In this document: positions 21,168 to 32,078 of the stretch, one piece after another
Layout: the number at the start of each line of letters is the position of its first letter
Numbering within the stretch: the stretch's first letter is position 1
Assembly (NCBI GenBank): GCA_021234155.1
Contig: JAJEKV010000061.1
Span: forward strand, 5,140,653 to 5,204,652
From: Isoetes taiwanensis
Lineage: Eukaryota > Streptophyta > Lycopodiopsida > Isoetales > Isoetaceae
Reading direction: 5' to 3'
DNA length: 64,000 nucleotides
Notes under the pieces: model-generated
Database searches by the model: none
What the model was told of the DNA's origin: nothing
What the model saw: only the letters and a program-made list of their open reading frames with translations
Made by a program: the position numbers and the translations under genes

Positions 21168-21222
21168 GGGCTTCGGCCCCTAGGTATACTAGGCATCTCT
21201 CCTTTGAGATGCCTAGTATGCC
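21168..21222. repeat. Paired hairpins downstream of HUH gene
   Basis: GGGC-TTCG-GCCC (21168-21179) is a UUCG-type minihairpin. It is followed at 21183-21222 by a strong hairpin whose 14-bp perfect arms are ATACTAGGCATCTC (21186-21199) and its complement (21206-21219), loop TCCTTT, extended by two or three more pairs. Just beyond, TGGATGAGCGTGG and AGTTCGACTCC resemble pol III A and B boxes, but they are closer together than in tRNA. The hairpins could mark the 3' end of the HUH element or a terminator. Confidence 0.6.
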
Positions 21223-21259
21223 TGGATGAGCGTGGGATCTACTACTGGAGTTCGACTCC

Positions 21260-22504
21260 CCAGGCTCATCATTGTCTATTTTCAATGTTTAATATTCTTG
21301 TTTGGCTGCTAAGTGCAAAGCATGATATTTTTCCAATGGTTTTATGAAATGTTAGGGGTAAGTCAAGCAAGATAGGTGGGCCCCATCGTTGACCCCATCT
21401 TGACTTGTGTTTGAGGGCTCCAAATTCGCCCCATGGCATATGCTGTGGCATATGCCAACATCCAATGACCCAGATTAATTTTAATACACCCAGAACGATA
21501 ATACACCCAGAAGATGAGTTTATATGAGTGTAATACCCCTATTTTTGGATTAGCAGTTCTGGCGAAGGAGTTCTTTTGTTCTTGGAGGTATCCAACTTAT
21601 CTAATATCAACTTGAAATTGCAGGTCGAATATGGGTATTCCACATATGGAATAACCTAGAAAGCTGGAACCACTAGTTTAATGTAGCGGATCACATGGAG
21701 GATAATACCAGCTGTGGCTGATTTCTAGCTGATTCAGCGCTGAACAAAGCTTTTTTCACCATTTTAGATTTTCAGCTGGTGTGACGTCCAGGGTGCGATG
21801 GGGTCTTTGCTGATCAGTTGGGCTCCTACTGTTAAGCTGCATTGTAAGCAGTGATGGAAAAAACTCCATGTGAGTCGCCCATAATACCCCTATTTGATGA
21901 ATCCAAACCCAAATCGGGAGCCAATAAATGCACCGAAAACATTGTGCACCATGTTGTATGATGTTGTTGTTGTTGTTGTTGTTAAACCTAGATTGAGAAG
22001 GTACCGTTCTTCACTCTGCACCGGCATGCTTCCCACCATCGCCAGCTTCTTTTATAATTTCCAATCCATCCTCCCATTCTGCCATCGCCATTCCCAGGCC
22101 ACATTTCTTCTTTACGGCAACATTTCTTCTTTACAGCAGATATTATAATACCAAAGACCCTACTGCCCTACTGGTTGTTTCACAAATGGGAGATTGAGTG
22201 TTGATTTTAGGTATTTGATTTAGTTATTCTTCCCGAATAGCCTGTGTTTGATCGAGTTTCAGATTGCCATTCCGTAAGATCGTTACTTCTAATATTGACG
22301 TGTGTTCTGCACCTGATCTTCTAGGATTGCCCCTTACGCTCCCCTATTTGATCGCCATTAAAAAAAATAATCACCAGAAGAATGTAGATTTTGCATCTGC
22401 TGGATCTTGAGTTCTAAACCAATGATCAACTTTCATGGCCTGCCCGCCCTTAAACTGGTCACCTCCCCTGCAAAAGAAGGGAAAAAAAATTATAGGCATT
22501 ATAA
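21260..22504. other. Spacer with (GTT)n microsatellite
   Basis: Contains (GTT)8 at about 21961-21984 and a repeated GGCATATGC word at 21435-21456 that also marks the hairpin-ended repeats at 12.3 and 15.8 kb. I see no gene. Confidence 0.5.
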
Positions 22505-23024
22505 ATAAGGGTGACATAAAAAAAAATGCCCTTCCCCTTACGGAACCTTTAACATAAGGACAAAGATTTGGAAACGCCTTAAAATTCTATTTAATGTCAA
22601 TATTAAATATATAATAGCATTAGTCTATATTTTTATTGTAAAAGAGCAAGAAATTCCTATATTAGAAAAGCCAATTTCGAAAAGCAAAAGGAGAGTGGAA
22701 AAAAAAAGGGGAGAAAAAATTGGAATGGCAACGTGAATGGCGGTGGGCGGCGGGAAGATCGAGAGGGAAGGAAAGGAATGTACTAAGCGGCCCTTCCTCT
22801 CTGTGCGATCATTTCCATTGGGCTCTGTAAAAAGTTCCGGTACAAAGCTTTGGATCAGTGCAACAAAACCCAAGTTACCCAACCTCAGTATAATGCTGCA
22901 TCAATTCGGCCCTTCTGATCTGCTCCTAGCTCCTTTCATTCTCTTTCCCTGTATTTTTTTCCCAATTCCGAGCCTATCTCTGAAGATCTAAAGAGTTTTT
23001 GCCTTTGGGTTCGTATTTTTGAAG

Positions 23025-23132
23025 ATGAATCCCCAAATCCAACCCATCGGATTCTTTCTGAGCTTCGTCCTCGCCATTTTAGCTCTAAATTTGCACTGGC
23101 ATTGTGTCAAAGCAATTTCTGAAGATGGGTAA
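23025..23132 (+). pseudogene. Possible signal-peptide first exon (LRR receptor kinase-like)
   Basis: The frame begins MNPQIQP, then a hydrophobic stretch (GFFLSFVLAILALNL), then CVKAISEDG and an in-frame TAA overlapping a GTAAC donor-like site. A hydrophobic leader ending in (A)xSxDG at an intron is common in first exons of leucine-rich-repeat receptor kinases, where a LL..K segment follows. No following exon is seen. A short inverted pair (ATAAGGGT at 22505, ACCCTTAT at 23631) brackets it, so it may be captured inside a non-autonomous element of about 1.1 kb. Confidence 0.35.
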
Positions 23133-24687
23133 CGCGGCACGCACCTTCAGAGGGAAGGAAGCTGAATGCACCTTCGTGCATGGCATTCGATTCACAACAG
23201 GTTAGTGCTTGCTTCCAATTTTTTTGCTTGCATTCTTTCTTTCTTGTATTCTTTATTGTCTGATACATGGTCAACAAATTTTACAGCTTGAATTCACAAA
23301 CATGATTCACATTCTATTTACTCTATTTACATTCTGGCATCAATTGTCTTGATATTCAGAGGCAAAGGTAAGCTCCTGCTTTATAAAATCTTTCTTTCTC
23401 TTTCTACTTTACCTTGTCTTGTTTAGTACTCTAATCTTTTCTTGAACTCATGCATATAAGTTTTGTTTTCTATAAATTGTGCTTTGATAGATAAATGTTA
23501 TTTTATTATGAATTTTGTGGTAAATAAGGGCAGTTTACATTGTGCCATGGAATAAAAAGGGCTGATAAAAATTTAACCTTCCCAAAAAAGGGCAACTCAA
23601 AATATGCCCTTAGAAAAAAAAGTAGGGTCTACCCTTATAAGTTGAACCCTGTTCTAAACTCTAGTCTAGGATCTTGAGTTCTAAACTCTAGTCTAGTGGC
23701 AGTGTCTTTATGAGTTTCTCCTTATTTTGTTTCACGTTTTCTTCGTTTCTGATTTTTCTTTTCTTTTGAAGCATCGGATTTGCTGCTAACTAATTCATTG
23801 TTTAGGATATAATAGATTAAAAGGTTTGTCTGCAATAACTTGCCTCCTTTATTTCGCAGGGACAGCGGATCACGACCTACAAGAAACTTGAATATTTGGC
23901 AAATGTGAAATCTTAAATTGGCTGCTGATAACTCAGAACATTTTTGCCTGGAGTTACTCTCACTTACAACAATCTTTATGATGTGCTCCAAGATGTGACT
24001 TAAAATTACAAGCACTATGGTATTGTCATATTTCATTCTAAGATTTTTTTCTCCTAGTTTTTCTTTCTTACTATCAGTTTTAGATCTTGAGATTTTTTTT
24101 TTATGTTTTTCTTTCTTACTATCAGTTTTTTAATCTTAGAAAAAGTTGTTACAGTTTAGAATGTAAGTAAAATGTTCTTGAGTATGTTAATTGTTTGTTT
24201 TGTGTAAGTAAAATGTTTGAGTATGTTCATTGTTTTATGCAGGGTATCAACATGCTGATACTTCATGCTGTGGTCTAGGAAGCTACAAAGAAGCTACTTC
24301 AATATCGTTATCAATTCAAATATTTAAAGATGAAATTCTTCTGTTCCTATAATCATCAATATCATTATCGATTCAATTATCTATAGACGAGATTTTTCTG
24401 TTTCTTACCTTTTACTTTGGATCCAAGTTGTTGCAAATTTTGATCTATGTATGCAAAGTTCTTACATACATTATTCTTAGAAGATTTCAAGTTACACATG
24501 CTTTATCTGCATCTCTCTGTTATGATTCCAAACAGTATAACGTGTTCTTATGGTGAACCCAATAATGGTCAGTGTCAAGAATCCCAAACTTGTTATAATC
24601 ATAGTGTCTGCCTTAACTAATATTCTTTTAGCCCCCAAGAAGCTGGTCTGAACAGTAGCAAATGGAACTGTCAGATTACAATCAATC
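23133..24687. other. AT-rich spacer without recognised gene
   Basis: T-rich stretches and a repeated GTAAGTAAAATGTT word near 24165 and 24205. I see no domain or terminus. Confidence 0.5.
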
Positions 24688-25071
24688 TTATGAAAATAAT
24701 GATGAAAGAATTATTCCAGAGCTAAATATTCTACTTACTGCAGAAAGAAGAATGCCTCCCATTACAAGGATGAAGAACCAGATTGAAACTCCAGCTGCAG
24801 AGGGTATTGTCTGAGACCGAAATGCAGATTTATGCCTATGTTTAGCAGATGCAGGAAGTTTGGAATGCAGAGAAATATTTCTTCCAACTTTATTTCCACT
24901 AGGATGGTGCTGCTGAGGATTGTGACAACTCTCCAAAACAGGAGCCATGAATCTGGACCAAGTGGGATGGCTGCAAAAGAATGCCGTCGGAATTGATGCA
25001 TTGAAAACAAAATCGGAACGTGGTGCTTTTGCTGATGAATTGGATCCCCATTTTGCTGCAGCTGCCGCCAT
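24688..25071 (-). CDS. Hypothetical protein or first exon, 127 codons
   Basis: The start is in a good plant context (ACCTATGGCGGCA). The first 40 residues are rich in Ala, Ser and Lys, as in organelle transit peptides. A single hydrophobic segment (VSIWFFILVMGGILLSAV) lies near residues 95-112. No domain is recognised. It may be a captured first exon, like the other fragments in this stretch, with the hydrophobic part belonging to an intron. I would not assign a function. Confidence 0.3.
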   Translation of the reverse strand: MAAAAAKWGSNSSAKAPRSDFVFNASIPTAFFCSHPTWSRFMAPVLESCHNPQQHHPSGNKVGRNISLHSKLPASAKHRHKSAFRSQTIPSAAGVSIWFFILVMGGILLSAVSRIFSSGIILSSLFS

Positions 25072-25201
25072 AGGTTTTCTGCTTCAAATTAGCTTGCGGC
25101 CTTTTAATCTTGGCAAGACTGTTTTTTGTGAGACGTCTAAATTTTGTGATTAATTGCTGGAATGGCAGAGTAACCATGTGCCGTCTGGCATAAGGTGACA
25201 A

Positions 25202-26036
25202 GGTGTTTTTGAAAAATGTGCCTTGTAAGATCCTCCATATCTCTTGTTACGTCACATGTGGGCTCCTAACACATGAACAAGTAGGGATCTAATTGTGGTC
25301 ATATGACAAAGCCATGTGGGTGACTTGGCCAAAACCTGCATGTAAGACCAAACGACCTTGATGGTAATAAGTTCACTAAGGAATATGTAAAGAGGAGAAT
25401 GCCTCACCCTACACTAAGAAATATGCATAGAAGAAAAGTCATCTATGTTGCCCATTCCTGATCTTTAAAGGTCATCTATGTTGCCCATCCCAGATCTTTT
25501 CATCATCCATCTAAAATTTTCATCATCCATCTAAAATCCATCTAGCTCAAAGATCCTCTTCGAGACAACTGCATGCTTTTGATTGGGGGAGATTTTATGT
25601 TCTCTCTTAGGCATCTGTAGCAATATGTATATTATATTGCTATTCTACAAGCAGATTAGGAAGAAGCGGTTGAGTTATACACAGTAGAACAGAAAGCACA
25701 GAAGAGATACTTCCTCACATAGATATCAAATTGCATGCTAGATGTCCAAGAAGAGCAGCTCACTCCCAAGCAGGGTTTCCCTTAAGGCCATATTTGCATA
25801 GGCGTCGAAGATCAGATGGATTAGAAATTGTCTAGATTGGTTATGTTGGCGATTACTTCTTTCAACTTGGATTGTTTTCTAGAAATCTAGGGGAATCTTG
25901 TCAATGTTGTAATCCTGGATGCAAGGATCAAACATCCCAGTTTCCAATGGTTTGCAAATCGTATGGGCTGGGAACTTGATGTAATTGGGTTTTCTTGGCA
26001 AAGAACCATTGGGTATTTGTGTCTTTTTTAATGTTA
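25202..26036. other. Spacer between first-exon-like ORF and Helitron B
   Basis: No gene seen. A short tandem repeat (TTTTCATCATCCATCTAAAA) lies near 25496-25540. Confidence 0.5.
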
Positions 26037-26071
26037 CAAGAAATTTATCGCGGCGGCCAAGGCCGCCGCGA
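26037..26071 (-). repeat. Helitron B 3' terminal hairpin and terminus
   Basis: Reverse complement of the 3724-3758 structure: stem TCGCGGCGGC/GCCGCCGCGA with loop CTTG, then 11 nt ending CTTG with T next in element orientation. Confidence 0.85.
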
Positions 26072-26256
26072 ACATTTCTTTTGTCCAACCCGCTGCAAAA
26101 GAAGTTTTGTGCTAAGTTCTGGACATGCTTGAGATGTGAGAGAACATGCAGGAGTTGAACCTGCACTATTGCCGTCTGTTTTGTGCCCGTAGGATAGATA
26201 GATGCTATAACCGACCACCATGGGATTTCCATTATTGTCTATGCCCTCTTCTTTTG

Positions 26257-26579
26257 GCATCCGATGACAGCCAGTGGGTTTTGGGCCTGGATTGGGGATT
26301 GCCCATTACCGACGGCTTGACCACTAGGCTATAACCGCGATGTATATTCTCTTCATTTATTTCATTTTATCTTTGCATTCGATGACAGCCAACGGGTTTT
26401 GGGCTTTGGATGGGCGTCACCCACTACCAGTAGCTTGACCACTAGGCTGTTACCGCGATGGATGTTCTTTTTATTTATTCTCATTTTATTTTTTGCATCC
26501 AATGACAGCCAGCGGGTTTTAGGCTTTGGATGGGGGTCGCCCATTACCAATAGCTTGACCACTAGGCTGGCATCGCGAT
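26257..26579 (-). repeat. Three tandem tRNA-like units in Helitron B tail
   Basis: Units lie at about 26495-26579, 26375-26461 and 26257-26342. Each carries CCTAGTGGTCAAGC and AAAACCC(A/G) at the same spacing as the Helitron A array, and the same orientation relative to the element. Terminal pairs are GCCAGC/GCTGGC in the first and ACAGCC/GGCTGT in the second, different from copy A yet still complementary. Linkers are T-rich on the + strand, that is A-rich in element sense. Confidence 0.75.
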
Positions 26580-26732
26580 TCTATTTATTACATTTTTTTG
26601 TTACTTTTCTTTTCAATTTCTCAAAGAAAAAAAGAATGAGTTAGGGAAATCCATGGTAATCAGATAGCACGTCATCTATCATACAGTCAGAGAAGGGAGT
26701 TTTCTTTTTTTTTTTCTTTTTTTTTAGTGGCG

Positions 26733-26925
26733 TACCTTATCTGAATAACTTCTGAATTCGGGCTCATTGAGCAAAATTGTAGCCCGTACAAAGGACATGA
26801 AAGATGGAGTGGACATACCTTATTAACTTCTTCTGTATTGTATAAACAAAGTGCGGCCCATACAAAGGATATGAAAGACGGAGAGGACGTACCTTATTGA
26901 TTTCTTCTGTGTTGTATAAACAATT
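26733..26925. repeat. Tandem repeat, about 74-77 bp unit
   Basis: TACCTTATTGATTTCTTCTG and ATACAAAGGATATGAAAGA recur over two full copies and one partial copy between Helitron B's helicase and its tail array. Confidence 0.7.
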
Positions 26926-26982
26926 GGTAGTGACGTGAATGGAGAAGGGCTAAGAAAAATGTACCGTCTCATAAAAGAAGTT

Positions 26983-27175
26983 CTTTGTAAACGATATTTT
27001 TGGTGGTCCTAGTTGTGTTTTCTGGTGAGAGGAGAATGAGCACGTCATGTCTTCTCTGTACGTGGGAAAGCGCCGTGTATAACTGACCATGTGCGAATAC
27101 TTCAGTACGCAAGTCGATGACGACAAGATCCAATGTCAGTCCCTGGCAACTATTGAAAGTGGCAGAAAGAATATA
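26983..27175 (-). pseudogene. Second copy of helicase C-terminal coding segment
   Basis: This repeats 27282-27460 with about 80% identity, in the same orientation about 294 bp downstream in element sense. It again encodes the QGLTLD, FAHGQLYTAL and LILLSPENTT region of the PIF1-like helicase. It lies after the true stop at 27263, so it is a segmental duplication or the tail of another Helitron copy. Confidence 0.75.
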
Positions 27176-27262
27176 CCTTATTTGAAGTCAAATTCTTCAT
27201 ACGGTACGCGCTACAATTTTTACGTGACCTGCATAGAGCAAGGTAGAGGAAAGCATATCTCA

Positions 27263-28736
27263 TCAGCAAAGCAGTTCCTTGTAGACGACATTTGCCGTCC
27301 GTCTCGTAGTGTTTTCCGGTGAGAGGAGAATGAGCGCGTCCTCTCTCTTTCGCATGCGAGTAAGCGCCGTGTATAACTGGCCATGTGCAAATACATTGGT
27401 GCGTAAGTCAATGACGAGGCGATCTAGTGTAAGGCCTTGGCAGCTATTGAAAGTAGTTGAATAAGATAGTCGAAGGGGCAATTGTCGCCTATGAATGGTC
27501 CATGGTCGATTCTCTGGTTGATAGAAGAAGTCGGCTCTAGAGATCGGGTATGTGCATTCATCATCCTGGGATGCTTCATCCAATACTTTCACTATTACGA
27601 ACTTTGCATGCATTGATACGATCATAACTCTCGCATTTTTGACCAGGCCTTTTTCCATGTCTAGCCATTTCATAATGTGACATATAGCCCCTACCTTAAG
27701 TTTGAGTTCGTGGTTAGGTATTCCAGAATGTGTGAAGTTATTAAAGAAGTTTGATGTTGCGTAGATGTGGTCATGTATAATTTCATCATGTTCGGTAATG
27801 TGGGTATAGCTATAATATGATTTATCATGGCTCGGAATCCTATTAAGAACGTCATCATTGACATTATCAACACTCTTATTGATTGGCGACAAAAAATTAC
27901 GTTTCTTGCACGTTGTTGGATCTCGAAGAACACTGGAGGGATACAAAAATTCAGTGGCAGCTGCTATGTTAGTTATTATGTTGAAGATATCCAACGAGAA
28001 CATGGACTTCTCCGAATCCTCTCCTATGTGATCGACAAATCGCATTAGTTCGAGATCATCTGCATTACGTATCGGTTATTCCAATCTCATCACGCGAAAG
28101 CTTTTCCACAACGATGATGACTTAATGGATGCGTTGTATACTGCATTTCTTCCATCTCCCTTTACGACAGGCACGACCTGTTTGAAGTCTCTAGAAGCAA
28201 TAGAATGTTTGCCTCCAAAGGGAAGATTACTCCTGCATATCCGTTGCAATAAATGATGAACACTTTCAATGACAGCTTTGTTGGCCATTGGAAATTCATC
28301 CCAGATGATAATTTTAGCAGCAATAAGGAGATCTGCTGCTCCGGAATCATTTTCTATCATCGATCGAAGCCCTACATTATTCTCATTCACGGGAATTTGG
28401 AACAGCGAGTGAGCTGTTCGTCCTCCTGGATATTGGCGACCTGCTAATGCTGTCGTACCTCATGGAAGCACTATACTTCGATTGCCTCGTATAAATAAAC
28501 ATACACAATTTAGCAAGAATTCCTCTGCCAGCTTTTCCGTCAATGAATATAGGTTGGTTGCTTTGTTGTAATTCCAACCATTCTTGAATAAAGGTATATA
28601 TCTCATGTTGGTCCTTTTTCATTACACTCGTCATTTGCATCACAGCATCCAAGTATGTCCCATGATCGGAAAAAATTTGCAACTCATGTATGACATCTCT
28701 TCCAAGACGAGGTCGCAGTTGGAGACCGAATGCCAT
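27263..28736 (-). pseudogene. Helitron B RepHel: PIF1-type helicase domain
   Basis: Pieces in order: KKDQHEIYTFIQEW and FIDGKAGRG at the start (the Walker A is spoiled by a frameshift), IIWDEFPMANKAVIES, GKHSIASRDFKQVVPV, GAICHIMKWLDMEKGL, STTFNSCQGLTLDRLV and GQLYTALTRMRKR. At least two frameshifts separate 28736-28383, 28390-28076 and 28045-27263. It aligns over its whole length with Helitron A's helicase, with many amino-acid changes, so the two are family members and not a recent duplicate. Confidence 0.9.
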
Positions 28737-28746
28737 GATGTTAGTA

Positions 28747-29235
28747 CTATGTTGTGTTAGAAAAGTTGTTGACTAAATGAAGGGATTCATTGAAGGCAGC
28801 TGTCTCATCGTTTGGATATTCATCTAGTAGGTCGACACTCATCGGAATTTGAAACCTAGCCCATAGCTCAATTGCTGGACCTTGGTCAAGTAGAAGCATG
28901 GCAAAAAAAAATCGCAATTGTGTCGGTCCTAATGATAATGAAACTGCCTCTTCCATTACTTGTAATGTTTCATAGTGCGCTGCGAGCAACCCTCTTGCCT
29001 CTGCAGCTTGTTGATATGTCTCATAATGTTCACCATTGACGATTTTTAGTTCATCCCAAGTTCTTGCGGTGCGATGAAGCAATATCTGTCTAAGATAAAA
29101 TGCTTCACCGACTCGAGGCAATAGTAATCTTATTCTACACACTATTGGCTGCCTCACTCTTTTCCTCACTATGTTCGTCGAGAATCCCTCTCGTTCTTGT
29201 TCTGTATGGTTGCCAGGCTCGGCTCTTAATGCAGA
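28747..29235 (-). pseudogene. Helitron B RepHel: linker, downstream half
   Basis: From 29235 down, the frame reads TEQEREGFSTNIVRKR, QPIVCRIRLLLPRVGEAFYL, RTARTWDELKIV and MEEAVSLSLGPTQLRFFFAM, matching 590-1000 of Helitron A. The chromovirus lies immediately upstream; its duplicated target GCAGA (29231-29235) is part of this coding sequence. The in-frame residues before TEQ above 29235 belong to the LTR. Confidence 0.85.
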
Positions 29236-31484
29236 TGTGACGCTCCCTGAATATATACGACCCCCGGCCGTATACATACGGGGACTTTCCCCTCCCATGG
29301 CGACCCTCTCGCCATGAGCAGGGCCCTCCGTCTGACCCGGGCCATCTACGTAGAGATGCTCGAGTGAAGGGCACGGAGGTGTCATTCGGCCCACGCCTTC
29401 GATGGGCTCCTACGTCGCGGAAGCATGAATACAAGGGTTAGCACACAGCATAAATTATATATAAATAACCACCACGAAGGGTGGCGCATCCATCCAAATA
29501 CCAACGGCAAAGAATATGCATCTAAGCCTAAGAAAACACCCCAAACCCCAGGTTCTACCCCAGCTCAGACTCCTGTGAGGATGGACTGACGGCTCGGTCC
29601 CAAGAGGTCAGCAGACAGAGGTATAACCTGGCGTTGGCTGGCATAGAACATCGGCTAGGGTTGTCCACTCCATCCGCCCCTCCTGTGCACACTTTGCAAA
29701 TGGGTCGATTCACGCTATGGCTTCGCTATAGCCTTCCGGAGACGCAGACTCACGGTATCACCCTTTTGAGCCTACTCCAGGGTTCATGACGCCCCGGTCC
29801 GATGAGGCAGGTCAGGGAAGCGTCCCCTTCCAGGATCACAGTGGTTCCATGGGTGAGCTAGAGAATACGTGCCGCATCAGCGACCCCCGCATCCGTACCC
29901 AACTTACTCACCCTAAATCTACTCAAAGTGCAAGATGCTCCATACGAATCACACCTCTACACCCAGGGAGTGTCAGACCCATACCCGGCCCTCTACATGA
30001 CCGGCTATCAGGCCTAGCCCACTGTAGGAGTCTCAAGAGCCTTTTATGTTCGTGCAAGACCCCACCCCCACTTCACCACTGCGTCCCTTCTCTGGTGCTA
30101 AGCCAGACCATAGCATCTACGACCCGGTGGTCTCTTGTACACAGGCCGCATCTAATGGGAATATTACAGGGCGCTATCTAGGAGCATACTATCATGTATG
30201 AGCTCAAAGGTCTCTACCCCCCCCTCCCTTTAAACCCATGTTTAATGGAAGCTACCGAACTACTCCATAGATTCATCAATCACTTTGTAACAGAGCACCA
30301 TTCATAATTGAAATGTAATCCTACTTACCAGAGAAGGAAGGAAGGAAGGAAGGAAGGAAAAATTTTTAATGTCCACGGAACCCAATCGGGTTATGGGACC
30401 AAGTACATAAGGGACCGAAGTCCTGGACCGAAGTCCAAACAAGAACATGGGCCGAAGCCCTTAAACCAAAGCACAACGTGAGCTAGAACACAACCATCAT
30501 GACCCGGATTAAAAACCACCTGGGAAAAAACCGTTGCCAGGATGACTATGGCTGCTCACCGATCCAAAATCCATCTTTGTTGCACAAGCAACAAGCATAC
30601 CTTCATACCTCCAGCAGGCAAAGCTTCACCAAGCAACTCGGAACCGTAACCTCTTCTGGCCCGGTGCTTGGAAAAGCGAGGCCCCCCAACGCCAATCGCC
30701 CAGACACGCAGGGAAGGCGGCGCTCAGAAAAACCGCTCAGGGAAATCGCCCATCGGAGGTGCCTCCTCACCCATCCACCAGCCCTGCGCCAAGGCGCCAG
30801 TACCCCCAGGTATGCGCGCAGGCGGACATCCACTCAGGCACACACAGGGGCGCCATCCTTCACTTCCGCTGCTCCAACGCCATCCATCATTGCATCCGCT
30901 CGGGCAGGCCTCGAGCGGCCCTCGGTAGCGCCGAGCGCCAGCGCCAGGCGAGGCGCCAGCCAGAGAAAGGGGAGAAAGGATAAAGAATGTTAATCAACAA
31001 AGGCAATCAGAAAAGAGTACTGAAGTGCTATCCTACAATTCACAAGCTAAACTACTACTAACCCGTGTTTCGGCTGGAACCGTTATCGTGGGGTACTTCC
31101 ATAGTGCTGTAAGTAGGGTGGCAAAGCAACGGTGGTTTGTTCGATGATTTTGGTGAAGTCGACAACAGTCCTTGAGGCTCAAGCTGCTCCTTGGGCTCAA
31201 CCGGGTTCGATTTTGGTTGATATGGGGTGGTGATCCACCTTATTGGATCAATTAGTAATCCCCATGTTGTCGAGTTTGGCCAAACCATACTTGGCTTAAT
31301 TATCCTTCTTAATTATTAATTTCCTTAATCCTAGGTTATTATCCTTAATGATTTAATTAACATAGCTAACTAAATCCCTTTTAGGTCAACCCCCTAGGTT
31401 ACTATACCCCTTGGTAGCGTATCTATACTGGGTGACATGTCAATGTAGTTATACATATACCGTATAAATACTTGGAACGTCACA
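29236..31484 (-). repeat. 3' LTR of the chromovirus (with insertion)
   Basis: It starts TGTGACGCTCCC and ends TTGGAACGTCACA on the + strand. It aligns with 57195-58795 apart from scattered small changes and a 651-bp insertion at 30338-30988. It lies next to the polypurine tract, which makes it the 3' LTR in element sense. Confidence 0.95.
30338..30988 (-). mobile_element. 651-bp retroposon-like insertion in LTR
   Basis: Absent from the other LTR, where GAGAAGG runs straight into GTTAATCAAC. In - orientation it starts GC-rich and ends with ATTAAAAATTTTTCC and a (TTCC)n run, like the 5' body and simple-repeat tail of a SINE or a truncated LINE. It holds the near-palindromic pair GGACCGAAGTCC twice near 30412-30438. 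No clean target duplication is seen; CCAGAGAA(A)GG recurs near 30959. The family is unknown. Confidence 0.65.
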
Positions 31485-31497
31485 TTCTCCCCTCCTT
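31485..31497 (-). promoter_or_regulatory. Polypurine tract
   Basis: In element sense AAGGAGGGGAGAA directly abuts the 3' LTR, where plus-strand DNA synthesis is primed. Confidence 0.9.
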
Positions 31498-32078
31498 AGA
31501 ATTAATGCTGTCCTCAGCATTAGGGTTAGATACACCTATAGGATACGACATTATAAAGGAAGGTAATTCCTTATTTCCGAAGGTAGATATATTAAAACCT
31601 TAAAGTTTAAAACAGTTTAAGCACCGAGGTGCATTTCACATGATCATCATAATCAAAAAGTTCAAGGACCAAGGTCCAATATCAAAATCCGAGTAACAAG
31701 AAAAACACGACATGTAAACGAAATAAAACTGAAGAGTTCGGGGCATCAGCAACCCTCTAACATGGGCAGGTCACGTACTACTCACTGGCCTGCACATGTC
31801 AGTATATCAGTATTTATAATTAGATTGTGGTTGAAGGGACCACCCCCTTAAAATAAATAAAAGAAAACTCTATCTACCAGGGAACCTATCATGTCTATGG
31901 TTTGCAATTCACTGCAGCGTAGGGAATGGTCAAGTTCCCATTATAGCCGGGATGAACGGAGCCTATTAACTATATGCTCTCCAAGCAAGTCGTGGTCAGG
32001 TCAACATTGACAGTACACCACGTCCTAGAGAACACAAGGTGATCTCATCATCGGTAACTATTATTATTTACGATGCAT
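31498..32078 (-). other. Non-coding leader between chromodomain stop and polypurine tract
   Basis: No coding signal. AT-rich with short direct repeats, as is usual in the 3' untranslated part of gypsy elements. Confidence 0.6.

Noticed and set aside
3716-26085. Inverted hairpins at 3.7 and 26.0 kb as TIRs of one 22-kb transposon
   Set aside because: Each hairpin is the 3' end of its own Helitron, with helicase and array outside the 22-kb stretch. The polarity fits two separate Helitrons.
29786-30181. Open frame on the + strand inside the left LTR, with a partner at 57680-58144
   Set aside because: It is antisense to the element and is present twice only because LTRs are repeated. It has no domain and no independent support.
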